Of a DNA stretch of 64,000 nt, positions 44,424 through 55,779 are shown piece after piece; the first letter of the stretch is position 1, and each line of letters starts with the position of its first letter. The notes beneath the pieces are model-generated. The model was given only the letters and a program-made list of their open reading frames with translations. It did no database searches and was not told the DNA's origin. The stretch is taken from the NCBI GenBank assembly GCA_018340375.1, contig JAFFJZ010000052.1, positions 1,116,001-1,180,000 on the forward strand, given 5' to 3'. The position numbers were made by a program, and so were the translations under genes. The stretch comes from Gonatopus flavifemur. Lineage: Eukaryota; Arthropoda; Insecta; Hymenoptera; Dryinidae.

Positions 44424-45451
44424 GATTATACGGTAAGAAAATATTAGTCAACAAAAATAATCCTTCATTTCAATGCGCACACCAAAGGACCCGATCTGTC
44501 ATCTGATTGGTGAATACCAGTGACCCTCACAGCAGTACCTCCCACCATTCGGTTCAAGTTTTTTCCATATTTCTAGTATCTTTTGCACTATCTATGGGCG
44601 CATATGCATTTTGTAGAATTCTCCGTACCTAAATAAATTAAACCTTATGTAAAAAAAAGTGAAAAAGTCCGCTTTTCAAACAAACGTCGGTTTCTCCGAA
44701 ATGAGAACAATTGAGCCTCTGAATTTTTTTTCACATCCTCTCCATACATAGTTTTTTGATACATATTCTTTTCAAAACTTTCCCATATGTTATTTTTTGT
44801 GGAATAAATTTTTTGAATTCGAGAAAAAAATTTTTTCGGGATTATTTATTATTTATTTATTACTATCATCAATTATGACTTTTTTCATGAGTATATATAT
44901 GGGACGTTCTATGCCAAATCGGATGGTTCGCGAAATTTTGTTTTTTGACAGTATTCAGTACCCATGGAAGAACATTCCCCGGTCACATTTGAGATTTTCA
45001 TGATGACCCGTTCAGAAGATATCGAACTTTCGAAAAAATCGCCCTTTTTTCGGTTTTTTGCCCATAACTTCGTTAACAATGGTCCAAATCGAAAGTTAAT
45101 TGGTTCAAAATCTCTATTTTTTTATGTCCTCCAGGAAGAAATACGGAAAAGGCATGCAAAGTGTTCTTATGGATGATTTTTGTATTTTCAACTTAAAGTA
45201 TCGTTTTCAAAAGTGAGTGCACATTTTGATTTCCTTCAATATTTTCTATTACAAACTACTCTTCCTTCAACAATTTTCTAGGCTGAGCCTAATCGTGGGC
45301 TCCTGAGGGTTACTATTTTTTCTCGACTCTTGAGATTTGAAGAAAAATGTTTTCCTCTATTAACCATTACAAATATATTCTCTTTTTCAGTTCATCCTCA
45401 GGGCATAATCTAACTGAAATATAGGTCTAATCGGAATATTGAATACTCAAT
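44424..45451. other. No gene seen
   Basis: AT-rich sequence. Overlapping short frames at 44797-45176 have no recognisable domain. Confidence 0.4.
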
Positions 45452-45455
45452 TCAA

Positions 45456-46350
45456 CCCATTAAGTCCGGGAAATGCAGGATTTCAACTGTAATTTTAAAC
45501 GTTGCAAATGATATATGAATCATGGAAAACTCATGGCAAAAATATCTTACCTACTATTTTCGAAGTCGCTCTCCCGATTGCTGAGGTCAAAATTGCATTC
45601 AGATGGCGCTAGGATACCAATATGGGCGATTTAAAATAAAAAGTCAACAAAAAATCGGAGGATATTTGACTTTGTGATTTTTTTACAGGTTGAAAGTGCA
45701 CTTATAATTATTCAAATCATCAACCAAGGGTGCACAAAATATCTCAATTTTATGATAGAATTTTTCCCTCACTCGAAGGAGACCTAACCTCTCTCAATTT
45801 ACCATATATTCATCAATATATCTCGCAATTCTGAGAATCTAGAGGAAATGGATACAACATATAATCTTATCCGTTCAATATTCTCCAAGAGAAGTACCCG
45901 GAGGTTTTTGAGGTCGCATCCATCGTCACGAATCCATCATGAGATTTTCAAAATTCAAAATGGCGGATCCAAGATGGCGGACGAAAAGTAAAAAAGGCCT
46001 AGAAAATGGACGAAAATCGGTATGCTGAGGTTTCTTGAGGTCTCTGGTTACTGATTCATTGTCAGATTTTCGGGATTCAAGATGGCGGATCCAAGATGAT
46101 GGATGAAAAGTAAAAAAAAGCCTTCAAGATAGATTGAAATGGATGTGCTGAGGTTCTTGAGGTCGCTGATTACGAATCCAGCATCGGATTTTTAAAATTC
46201 AAGATGGCGAACCCACGATGGCGGACGAAAATTCGAAAAAAGTCTCAAAGATGGATAAAAATCTGTATACTAGGGTTCTTGAGGTCACTGACAACGAATC
46301 CAGTATCAGATTCTCAAAATCCAAGATGGCGGATTCAATATGGCATACTG
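45456..46350. repeat. Left inverted arm of the piggyBac element
   Basis: The outer part is unique-looking sequence. About 45900-46350 is a tandem series of ~120-base units (GAGGTCGCTGA, CAGATTTTC, CAAGATGGCGGA, GGACGAAAA, ATGGA(T/C)GAAAATCGG). It matches 36873-37700 directly and 48450-49214 in reverse. Confidence 0.8.
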
Positions 46351-46389
46351 GAATTCATAAAATGCTTCTGAATCATGAGAAAATGTGGA

Positions 46390-47750
46390 AACCAGAAGAG
46401 TCCACTTTTCACTACGTATACATGTCTGCACATTGTTGCAGTGACTGTCGTGGAGATCTACTCCACCCATCAATCGATTGAAAACGTGAACAGCATGAGG
46501 GTATGGGAGAGATATTCTTGAATGATCTTTTGCACCATATCGTTTTGAGGGTAACATTGGAGTCACTCCTGTAGCTGATGGAGCAATAGAGACCTGCTTA
46601 GAATCCATCACACTGATATAATTGATTCCACTCTTTTGATCATGTTTTGAAACAAATGTGCCTCTGGGAGCTTTTTGATCAATTATGTTTTTAGCCGATA
46701 CTCTGTTGTCTCGAATAGTCCCTGTGGATTTCAGTTCCAATTTTTTCAGGTGTCACATGAGATCAACGCTAGTAAAATAATTGTCATGATACAAGCAATA
46801 TTTCGATATGTTAGAGGAGGGTGTATCCTTGGAAAATTTATGCAATGGATGCATGACAAGTTTTGTACCGTGGGCGCATTTGTTTAGTTCATTAACCCGT
46901 GATCTCTTTCCACAGTACAGATCAAGTTCAAACAAATATCCGTTTGCTGAACCAAGCCCCCAAAATTTCGAACCGTATCGTATCGGTTTTCCGCGGATGA
47001 ATCGCTTCAAGCTGGTTCTGGCATAAGATTTAGCCATCATTTCGTCCAACGATAACGCAGATTCAAGAAACCCAAGTTTTTGAATATTCTTACGGAACTT
47101 GTCCACCAATACTCGAACTCGCCAAGCTTCATCATCTTTTTTTTCATCGCTAGTTCTTGAATACTTCATGGTCGATTCGATTCCAAGAAGAGTATCACGT
47201 AGCATGGCAGATCAAACAATTTCGCAACACAAAAGAGGGTCAAGAGACGGATAATCTCCCTGAGATTTACGTTTATTGAAACTTGATGAAATCAAAATTC
47301 CTAAATAAGTGTCCAAATCATTCAGACTTAGAGTACATCCATTCTCTTTGGTGGCTTCCACTATATAATTTTCCATTTCGATTGAAAAAAAGTATCCAAA
47401 TAGTTGAACATGTGCAGATTCACGTATAGATCTTTTTTGACTTCCACTGAGAAAACATTCATTCATTAGTTGATTGTTATACTCTTTTTCACCATCAACC
47501 CGAACATAATCATGATTTCTCTCCAACTTTGTTTGTTTATCATCATATGACCTAGATAGTTTGTTTTTATGAACACTCGGATAGAATTTCATCTATTTCA
47601 TTGGAATTGCCATCGTCATCGATATCAGATTCTTCATCTGAGTCTTCAGAATCATTTGAATTTGGTAGGAGTGATATTTGATCATAATGTCATTGCGTCA
47701 AACCCATAATCTCCATGATTTGGTGACTTCCTTTTGCGTTTTGGTGCCAT
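46390..47750 (-). pseudogene. piggyBac transposase, decayed
   Basis: The start is at 47750 (MAPKRKRKSPNH, a basic opening). It is followed, after a stop and frameshift, by an acidic Ser/Asp/Glu stretch. From 47592 down to about 46400 one frame carries the whole core, broken only by two TGA codons near 47209 and 46750. Motifs are LSLDEMMAKSYARTSLKRF and RGKPIRYGSKFW, Asp in CLYHDNYFTSVDLM, and Asp in NRLMGGVDLHD. These are the three Asp positions expected for a piggyBac RNase H-like core. The Cys-rich C-terminal domain is not seen; the frame runs into the repeat arm near 46400. It would have excised and inserted the element at TTAA. Confidence 0.88.
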
Positions 47751-48449
47751 GTTTCAAGTGATAATAAGTGCGAGAAGAAAAAAAGAGGGCCGAAAATCAA
47801 TCACCCTCGGCAGGTGAGGAGAAATATTCGAATATCAAAGAAGAACATATAATTGTATAGGATCAACAATAGTATGCCTGAATTTCAAGTTCAATAATTC
47901 AGAAAATATCAGTATTCTAGAGTGCAATTAGACTTATAACGCGTGATGAAAATATTAGAAGTGAATATCAGTTATTATTGGGGTAATTGAATTTGACATC
48001 ATCATCAAGGAAATCGGAGAAAATGAAGACGAAGTTTATCCCATGAAGAACTGAGTTATTGGGAAACATATAAGAATATAAACTCGCGACGTAGTTTGAC
48101 TTGGAAAACGTGCATATGGAACAATTAACGGACGGAAACAACCAATTTTCTCGCACAAATTTCACGCGTAAACATTATTGCATGATTCTGAGTGATGCCC
48201 TGGCGGAAAAACGGCGTGCACATAAAGTTCAAACAGCGTACCAATAACGTGATTCTGGCCAATATACGTTCAATGCACGCTTACTTCAATATAAGCGCGA
48301 GTACAGCGTGCATGAACGCTTTTCTTCACGCTCGATCCACGCTCAACTGCGCCAATTGACTCTTAATACACTCTCATGTGACGGTACTAACACTCCTATG
48401 CGACGCTCCAAATGCACGCTTTATTTTCACCAGGGTTTTACAAATTTCG
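47751..48449. other. Internal non-coding part of the piggyBac element
   Basis: Sequence between the transposase start and the right arm. It presumably held promoter and leader sequence. GCGTGCAT/ATGCACGC words recur near 48210-48420. No other gene seen. Confidence 0.45.
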
Positions 48450-49214
48450 GTATGCCATATTGGATCCGCCATCTTAAATTCAGAAAATCTGATGCTAAAT
48501 TTGTAATCAGCGACCTCAAAAACCTCGGTGGATCGATTTCAATCCATCTGCGAGGCTTTTTTTTAACTTTCCATCCACCATCTTGGGTCCGTCATGTTGG
48601 ATTTTGGAAATCTGATAACGGATTCGTAATCAGGAACCTCAAAAACCTCGGCATACCGATTTTCATCCATTTTCGAGACTTTTTTTACTTTTCGTCCGCT
48701 CTGTTGGATCCGACATTTTGAATTTTGAAAATCTGATGATGAAGTGGTAGTCAGCGACCTCAAAAACGTCCGGGTACTCCGCTTGAAGAATACTGAACGA
48801 ATAGAATCATATGTTCTATTAATTCCCTCTAGATTCTCAGAATTGCGAGTTACTTTGGTGAACATATGGTGAATTGAGAGAGGTTAGGTCTCCTTCGAGT
48901 GGGGGAAAAATTCTATCGCAGAGTTGAGATATTTTGTGCACTCTTGGTTGATGTTTTGGATAATTTTGAGTACATTCTCAACCCGTAAAAAAATCACGAA
49001 TTCAATGTCCTCCAATTTTTTGTCGATCTTTTATTATCAATCGGCCATATCGATGTTCCAGCGCCATCTGAATGCAATTTAGACCTCAGCAACCGAAAGA
49101 GTAACCTCGAAAATAGTAGGTAAGATATTTTTGCCATGAGTTTTTCATGATTTATATATCATTTGCAACGTTTCAAATTACAGTTGAAATCTTGCATTTC
49201 CCGGACTTGATGGG
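48450..49214. repeat. Right inverted arm of the piggyBac element
   Basis: Inverted copy of the left arm, including two to three of the ~120-base units (GGTCCGCCATCTT / TCCATTTTCGAGACTTTTT words) and the terminal CCCGGACTTGATGGG next to TTAA. Confidence 0.82.
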
Positions 49215-49416
49215 TTAAAAAGAAATCCAGGTGAATGAATTTCCAAAATCATATATAAGTTTATATGTTAGTTATATCGGGAACCTGCGGTTATACTGAC
49301 CGTTTTCTTTCAGAACCAACTTCTTTGTTACTACTGACGCTTGAATCACGCCCTGCTTATTCTGAATCATTCTGTAACTTCATCATTGTCAACAAGCGTT
49401 GAGCATCAATAATTGC

Positions 49417-50880
49417 TCATTCAGTTTGTTTATTAACAATAGTAAGAGTCTTTATTTGTTCATGTATTCTTTTGGAAATTCCACATATACGATCATCAGT
49501 TGAACCAGAATATCCTGTGGTCCGTAGATTTCCGCTATGCATTGGAATGATTGAATGCAATTTGTGTGTCCCTGTTATCGACTTGGGTATATTATATTGC
49601 AAATCTAGTTTCCTTTTCGCACCTTTATAAAGTTTACCAGGTGGAAATTTGCCATCAATATTCGGTAGATTACTTGGATCAGATGCCCATTCATACAATT
49701 CCTGAGCTGCTGTTATTTGCTCATCCATTGACCGTTGAAGACTCACTCTTGCTGCACTTCTCTTCACTGTTCCTCTAATACCATCAAATGGTCCTTTACC
49801 ATGAGCAGAATAATGCCATCCAGCATCTATGTTGAAGTCCCCTCGGTCATGATGAATGTTCATAAAGTTCTAAAAATTTTTCAATTAGTGCGGAGCACCA
49901 TCGGAAAAGTAAATAATTTTAGCTGCATTGGGAATCCATCCTTTTATAAAATCGGTCACAATTCTCAGACGAACATGCACAGCGATTGCGTCATGATTAT
50001 TGCTGTGAGAAATGATGTTCAAACTCCGATGCATCAGCTCATCATTCTGCTTGAAATAGATGACCACCGGAAAAATCGTTGCATGATTATGATTCCAATG
50101 GAATCTCAGTACTGCGTTTTTTATCACAAACGCATAATTTCCAGCGAAATCACAAATCGCTGAGAACACATTGTCTTGCAGAAATTCTTTTGTGAGTTCC
50201 ATAAAAGCAGATTGTCCTTTAGCAATGAAATCACGCGGTGGAAGGTTTACGATGTGTTCACAAAATATGTCGACGAAGAGCTTTCTGTGAGTGTTTCAAG
50301 GCTACAGCGAGGATTGGATATCCAATATTTGAACGTGCTATTATCTACTGAATTGTCATCGAATGAAGTTTCCTATAAATTCTGCAGGACTTCGATCCAA
50401 TCTGGTGACGGATTGGGACACAGTATTAATTTGAAGGAATCACTTTATTGTACCAAAGGAACAGTCGAATGATGAGTTTGTGTTACCAAATTAGAACCTG
50501 CGATAAAATGAAATTTTTCAATCTTCAAGTTGAAGAACGAAAACGTTTATGATACTCACCCAACACCATAAATTTGATATTTTGATGGATGGCACATACA
50601 AAAATAGTATGTGTACCACTAGATGCTGCAAGTACACAGTGGATTGGTCTCAATGATGTAGAGGTAAAAAATCCTATCCTGTCACCTGAATATTGTTCCT
50701 TAAAAGTTTCATACAATTCTTTTAAATCGCATAGAATGAGTTTTTTCATGTCTCCTCTTTGACCATCATCTTCTCGTACATAGAGAAAATCTTCTCCGCC
50801 AGGTGAATTGAAACTCACATCATCATTCTTATAAAATTCTATAACCTTACATTTCATTTCGTCGGATGAGGGTTGTCCTG
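49417..50880 (-). pseudogene. Broken ORF of an unnamed transposase-like family
   Basis: On the minus strand a segment starts PGQPSSDEMKCKVIEFYKND and includes LRPIHCVLAASSGTHTIFVC. It continues after a damaged stretch (50200-50525) with NHNHATIFPVVIYFKQND, IIYFSDGAPH, then HHDRGDFNIDAGWHYSAHGK, DGIRGTVKRSAAR and TAAQELYEWAS. Two in-frame stops (TAA and TAG near 49870-49890) separate FSDGA from the rest. From memory this order (GTH, FSDGA, HGKG..DG..G..KR) matches a multi-copy uncharacterised family in arthropods and cnidarians. FSDG and HGKG..DG look like acidic catalytic motifs. I cannot assign a superfamily. Confidence 0.6.
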
Positions 50881-50971
50881 GAATGAATGTGATTCATTGA
50901 ATGATAAGAATGAAAAATATATTCAACAACGGTAATTCACAAACAAGAACGTTTGAAACTACCTTCTTCGA

Positions 50972-50992
50972 CTCATCATCATCATCATCATG
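50972..50992 (-). repeat. (ATG)n tail at the 3' end of the RTE copy
   Basis: About six CAT/ATG units directly follow the end of the RT-containing ORF (minus strand). Short trinucleotide tails replacing poly-A are typical of RTE-clade non-LTR elements. Confidence 0.8.
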
Positions 50993-50999
50993 GAGTAAT

Positions 51000-52919
51000 C
51001 AGTTTTATGACTGGTTTGATGAAATCTTCCAACCCTGCCTATTATCCGCTAATCGCTTGATTTCTGCATATCTACGACAACCCTTATCTTGTATAATTTG
51101 TTTCATATAACTGATTCTAGGTCTACCTTTCCGAGTATCACCATTCATTGTTCCTTCCAATATTGTTCTCAATAAGCTATCATGCCTTAATGTGTGTCCT
51201 ATCAAATGACTTCTTCTTTTCACGACCTGTCTCGGAAGACTTCTTTTTTCATTTACCTTCTCAAGTACTCCTTCATGTTTCACTTTCTCTATCCACTTTA
51301 TTCTTAGCATCTTTCTATAACACCACATTTCAGAAGCTTCGAATCTTCGTCAGTCCGTTTTTCCAATTGTCCAAGTTTCGCTACCATATAATGCTGTGCT
51401 CCAAACGTAACCCTTCAAGAATTTCTTCCTCACTGCTAAGCTATTATTCTTCGAACATAGTAACTGTTCCTTTTGGTGGGAAGCCTGTTTTCCTTGTGCT
51501 ATTCTTGCTCTTATATCTGTTCCGCTGTTACTTTCTTCTGTAATTATGCTTCCTAGATATTTGAATTCTTTGACTTGCTGAATTGTCTCTGCATCTATTT
51601 TGATTTCCGTTCTTCTTGATGTTTTCGCTGTTGTACAAATCATGAAATTTGTTTCGTCCTTATTTATATTCATACAATGGTTTTCTAGTGATATTCTCCT
51701 CATAGTGTTGAGAGTATTTTCTAACTCAGCACTACTCGTAGCCAATATAGCTATGTCATCCGCAAATCTCAACATGCTTACATTTTCACCTTGAATCTGT
51801 AATTTCAATGGCACTTGCTCCTTCACTCCGTTCATTGCTCCTTCTATATACAAATTGAAAATCAGTAGCGATAGTGAGCATCCTTGTCTCACCCCTCTTC
51901 TAATTTGTGCTCCTCTTTTTTGACCCTCTATTTCTATTATTGCGGTTTGATTCTTATATAATTGATATATCATTCTCCTATCCCTGTAATCAATTCCTAC
52001 CTTTTTCGAAATCGTAAACATCTCCTCCCAATCAACATTATCGAATGCCTTTTATATATCTACAAAACCTACACAGACTTTTTCAACTCTCGACTTCTCT
52101 CTACTACTGTTCTGAGTGCTAATATCGCTTCCCGCGTTCCCCTATTTTTCCTGAAATGGAACTGATCTTCTGCTAATCTACTCTCTATTTTGTTCTCTAT
52201 TCTTCTGTGTATGATTTTTGTCAGTATTTTCGAGGTATGTGAAGTTGAACTAATCGTTCTGTGATTCTCGCATTTGTCTGCTCCTTGTTTGTTTTTGGAA
52301 TGGCGACAATTTTATTCTTCTAGGAATCTTTCGATACTCCGCCTATTTCGTACATATCTATCACCAATTCAAACAGTGCATCACGAGTTCTCTGACTGGA
52401 GGCTTTGATGAGGTCCGCACTCATGCCATCTATTCCTGACGCTTCATTATTTTCCAATTCTTTTGAAGCCCTGTCGAATACTGATCTCAGAATTGAATCT
52501 CCCAATTCTTCTTCATCGACATCTTCCTCTCTCTCTAAAAATCCTATATTATCGCTGCCTTTATACAGATCTTCCAAATGATTGGTCCATCGTTCTATTT
52601 TTTCCTCCGTTCTTGTCAATTGTCTCCCCAGAGAATCCTCAATCTTACTGCTTCTAGATTTCATTTGTCCGAACAATCTCTTGACAATCCTATATGCCTC
52701 ATCTACTTTCCTTAGATGTAATCTTACTTCTATATCCTGACATTTTTCTTCTAACCACTGTTCTCTTGCTCTCCTTGATCCTCTGATTATTTGATTTCTC
52801 AGTGCCTTGTATGTCTGCTGGTCTTGTTCACTACTCTTACTCTTGTATTCCCTTCTTTCATTAATTAAATCGAAAATTCCTCCCGTTATCCATGGTTTCT
52901 TAGCCTCTACTCCATTGCT
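51000..52919 (-). pseudogene. RTE copy A: linker, reverse transcriptase and C-terminal region
   Basis: The linker segment (52676-52320) has NNEASGIDGMSADLIKASS, a standard RT block. Palm motifs follow: QIRRGVRQGCSLSLLIFNLY and the catalytic FADDIAIL, then EFKYLGSIITE and VRKKFLKGYVWSTALYGSET. The C-terminal part (51328-51005) has WCYRKMLRIKWIEKV, LIGHTLRHDSLLRTILEG and KGRPRISYMKQI. Frames change at about 52320, 52020 and 51350. Function would be target-primed reverse transcription. Confidence 0.88.
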
Positions 52920-54377
52920 TGTAATGTACTTTTTCGTATTGATGAATTTCTGATAGATCGAGAATAATTATTCGACGTTCAAGATTATTGGAAGGAGTTG
53001 TTCCTTCCTATAATAGACCACAGGTACCACGTCCCTGGAAGACTGATGAGAAAATCAACCCGAATGAAAAGTCGAAAGGACTTATATTTAATTATCGAGA
53101 GGGATTGTGGTGTTTAGCTAGGATGCAATTGAAAGGAGCACTCTTACTTATGTTGAAGGAAAAATGATATTCAATGTCTAACGAATTACAATTTCTTTTT
53201 CCAAAATTCTTCCTCCTCCCGAATGAAAAGTCGAAAGGACTTATATTCAATTATCGAGAGGGATTGTGGTGTTCAGCTAGGATGCAATTGAAATGAGCAC
53301 TCTCACTTATGTTGGAGGAAAATTTATATTCAATGTCTAACGAATTACAATTTCTCTTTTCAAAATGCTTCCTCCTCGAGCGATGGCGATTTGTGTGTCA
53401 ACGCTTGAAACACGTAATTAAACAAAATATGTTTTTTATAAAAAGTTCCTAACGCGACATTCAAGTATGCGTGAGTTGACTTATGGAATGTAGTCGCGGA
53501 ATCTGAACCACATCTCTTGTGTCACGTAGACCTCTCGAGACACAACTTGCATTAAGCGTGATGTGGATTGATCCAGGTGAGAATATGGAAAGATTGAAAA
53601 ATTTGTGAAGTACTCTATACGTCGATGTCGCAATGACAGAGAGGCAAGAGTATTTGCTTTGAAAGAGGAGGACTATGAGGGTTTTACTCCTCCTAATTTA
53701 GTATTCGATCAAGTCGAAACGAGAATTGAATGCACAAGAAATCAATCGAGATGTAATTCAGTTCGCCTTTTATCGCGTTTGACCCCTTATTATAATGTTG
53801 GAAGTTTATTATGAATCATGTGCGAATCGAGCACCTGTCGGATTTGTTGATAAGTTTTTGTACCGAATGATTCAATCGAACAGATCACTCGCATAAATTA
53901 ATCCAAAACACCGTGTGTTATCATTGGCTTCGTGCGTCTCGATATTTTATTTCGAATTCAAATCAATCTATGGTTTGATTTCCATTTTACTGTGAGGAGG
54001 TTCAATTATAACTATATTAGCTGTTTAAACCTCCTCTGTTTGTAAATGATTATTTTGACGCGTTCTTTTCGTTCCTCTGGAGTCCGTCTATTGCATCCAT
54101 ACATGATTCGTTTTTCTTCCCGTAGTTTTGTCGATCAAACTCTCTTATGTCATCGCCGCATAGATTCGATGAGTGTCTGTGTGATTCAACATATGCGATG
54201 TCCGTGTGTACTTTGTGTTGACGTTTTTCCTACAAAGGTTTGATGGACGAAATTTTGTACCGACTTTCGCTTTCGATACTTCGATTTTGACTCAGAAAAT
54301 TTTACTTTACGTATACTAATTGACTACCGCGTGGCGTTGTAACCGTACGAACATTTTATCATACTCGCACCGTTACA
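52920..54377. mobile_element. Solo-LTR-like insertion (1458 bp) with TGCT target duplication
   Basis: The segment begins TGTAATG and ends CGTTACA (TG…CA), with TGCT duplicated at 52916-52919 and 54378-54381, and it interrupts RTE copy A. There is no pol-like frame. These are the marks of a solo LTR. It contains a 159-base tandem duplication (from 53062 and 53221, CGAATGAAAAGTCGAAAGG). A related sequence starting TGTAATGTTCC begins at 63580. A 1.46-kb LTR is long, and the strand and retrotransposon family are unknown. Confidence 0.65.
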
Positions 54378-54381
54378 TGCT

Positions 54382-55443
54382 CTCCAAAATTTCATCGGCA
54401 CATTGTTCTATGTTCCCCTTCATATTTGTCCACCCACTCTATATTTCCAAGTCTTTCTCTCGTCAATCTTCCAATTTTTCGTCCAACATCACTTTGAATG
54501 CCTCCTGTGTTTTTTCTTGTTTGAGATTCTTCAAATTCCTTTTTTTTCGCATTTTCCTTCTCTTCTTCAAAGCTATGAATTTCAGAGAACATTCCATCAA
54601 CAACATATTGTGATCACTATCTATATCCACGCCTGGATGAGTTTTACAGCTTTTCACTTGGTTTCGAAATCTTTGTTTTACTCATGGGTAATTAATTTGA
54701 TATCTTGCTGTATCTCCTGGCATTTTCCAAGTGTGGATTCTTCTTGGGTGATTTTTGGATAATGTGTTGGTAATAACCATTCTATGGCCTCCATAAAATT
54801 CGACTCAACGTTGTCCTCTATCGTTCCTGCTCCCTAACGCAAAATCTCCTATTATGTAGCCCTTTTTTCCTTGTCCTACTACCGCATTCCAATCACCCAT
54901 CACTATCAAATTCTCTTCTCCCTTCACATATTCTATCACTTCTTCTATTTCTTCGTACGTTTTTCCAATATCTTCCTCCGAATATGCAGATGTGGGCATG
55001 TATACTTGGACTATGACTGTGTCTACCGGTTTTGTTTTGATTCTAACCATCATCACACGTTCATTATGTTGCAAATAATTCTCTATTCTATTTCCTACTC
55101 TTTCATGCATTACAATTCCTACACCTGCTTGACCGTTCTTTGATCCTGTATGAATTATTCTATAATCCCCACTCCGGAAATCGCCCTCTTGTGGCCATCT
55201 CATTCCGCTAATCCCCATTACGTCTATATTTAACCTATTCATTTCTTATTTCAAATTTTCTAATTTTCCTGTTGGTTTCAGTGATCCAACATTCCACGCT
55301 CCGACTCGAAGAATGTTCTCTTTCTTCCCTATCCTCTCCGGTTTTCTGTCTTGTTTGATGAGGCTCTCTCGAGTAGTCTCCACCCGGAAATCCGAACGGG
55401 AGGCTATTTCACCTCCGGAATATTTTACCCGAGAGAACGCCAT
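54382..55443 (-). pseudogene. RTE copy A: AP-type endonuclease domain
   Basis: It opens at ATG 55443 (MAFSRVKYSGGEI) with ENILRVGAWNVGSLKPTGKL, the endonuclease/exonuclease/phosphatase start. A TAA at 55246-55248 interrupts the frame. Next come MNRLNIDVMGISGMRW, where the usual catalytic Glu of SEMRW is Gly, and VDTVIVQVYMPT, MGDWNAVVGQGK and, after a frameshift, DIDSDHNMLL with the terminal SDH. It would nick target DNA. Loss of the Glu, the stop and the shift make it inactive. It ends where the LTR-like insertion begins. Confidence 0.85.
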
Positions 55444-55500
55444 AATGTTGTTGTTGTTGCTTTTTCCCAATCAATTAAAATTGAAAATTCCAGGTTTGGA

Positions 55501-55779
55501 GAAAAGATTTCATTCACTCGGGAATATTGAAAGATATGGAGGAAGGTAGTTTCCCCTTGCTTCCCTTCCGTTTCTGCCGATGTTCCTGGCGTTGAGATGA
55601 TTTTGTTCCTCTCAGCTTGTATTCTCCCTCTCGAGCAGTTTATTCCACCCGAAAAAGAGACCCAAATCTGAGATACTTATCCTTTCCACCACGTAAAGGG
55701 AGCAGATACTACCAAAAATGGATAAAAAGGATATCAAGACCCGCAATCATCCTACGGGGAAGTTGTAGAGTATATCCCA
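55501..55779. other. No gene seen
   Basis: Sequence between the RTE 5' end and the next repeat. CTCGAG(C/A)AG and GGAGGAAGG words only. Confidence 0.4.

Larger units (their letters stand above)
45456..49214 (-). mobile_element. 3.76-kb piggyBac element with long inverted arms
   Basis: Both ends start CCCAT(T/C)AAGTCCGGGAAATG when read inward. The right end is flanked by TTAA (49215-49218), and the left flank is TCAA (45452-45455), one base from TTAA. Arms of about 0.8 kb (45456-46350 and about 48450-49214) are inverted copies and include tandem ~120-base units containing AAGATGGCGGA words. A transposase pseudogene lies between them on the minus strand. TTAA targeting and CCC ends are piggyBac hallmarks. 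Arms this long are unusual for the superfamily. Confidence 0.88.
50972..55500 (-). mobile_element. RTE-type non-LTR retrotransposon, copy A, interrupted
   Basis: The minus-strand order is endonuclease (55443-54382), linker, reverse transcriptase and C-terminal region (52919-51000), ending in an ATG-repeat tail. It is split by an insertion at 52920-54377 with a 4-bp duplication. An AP-type endonuclease followed by a single RT ORF with a trinucleotide tail fits the RTE clade. The element carries nonsense and frameshift changes and is dead. Confidence 0.85.
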
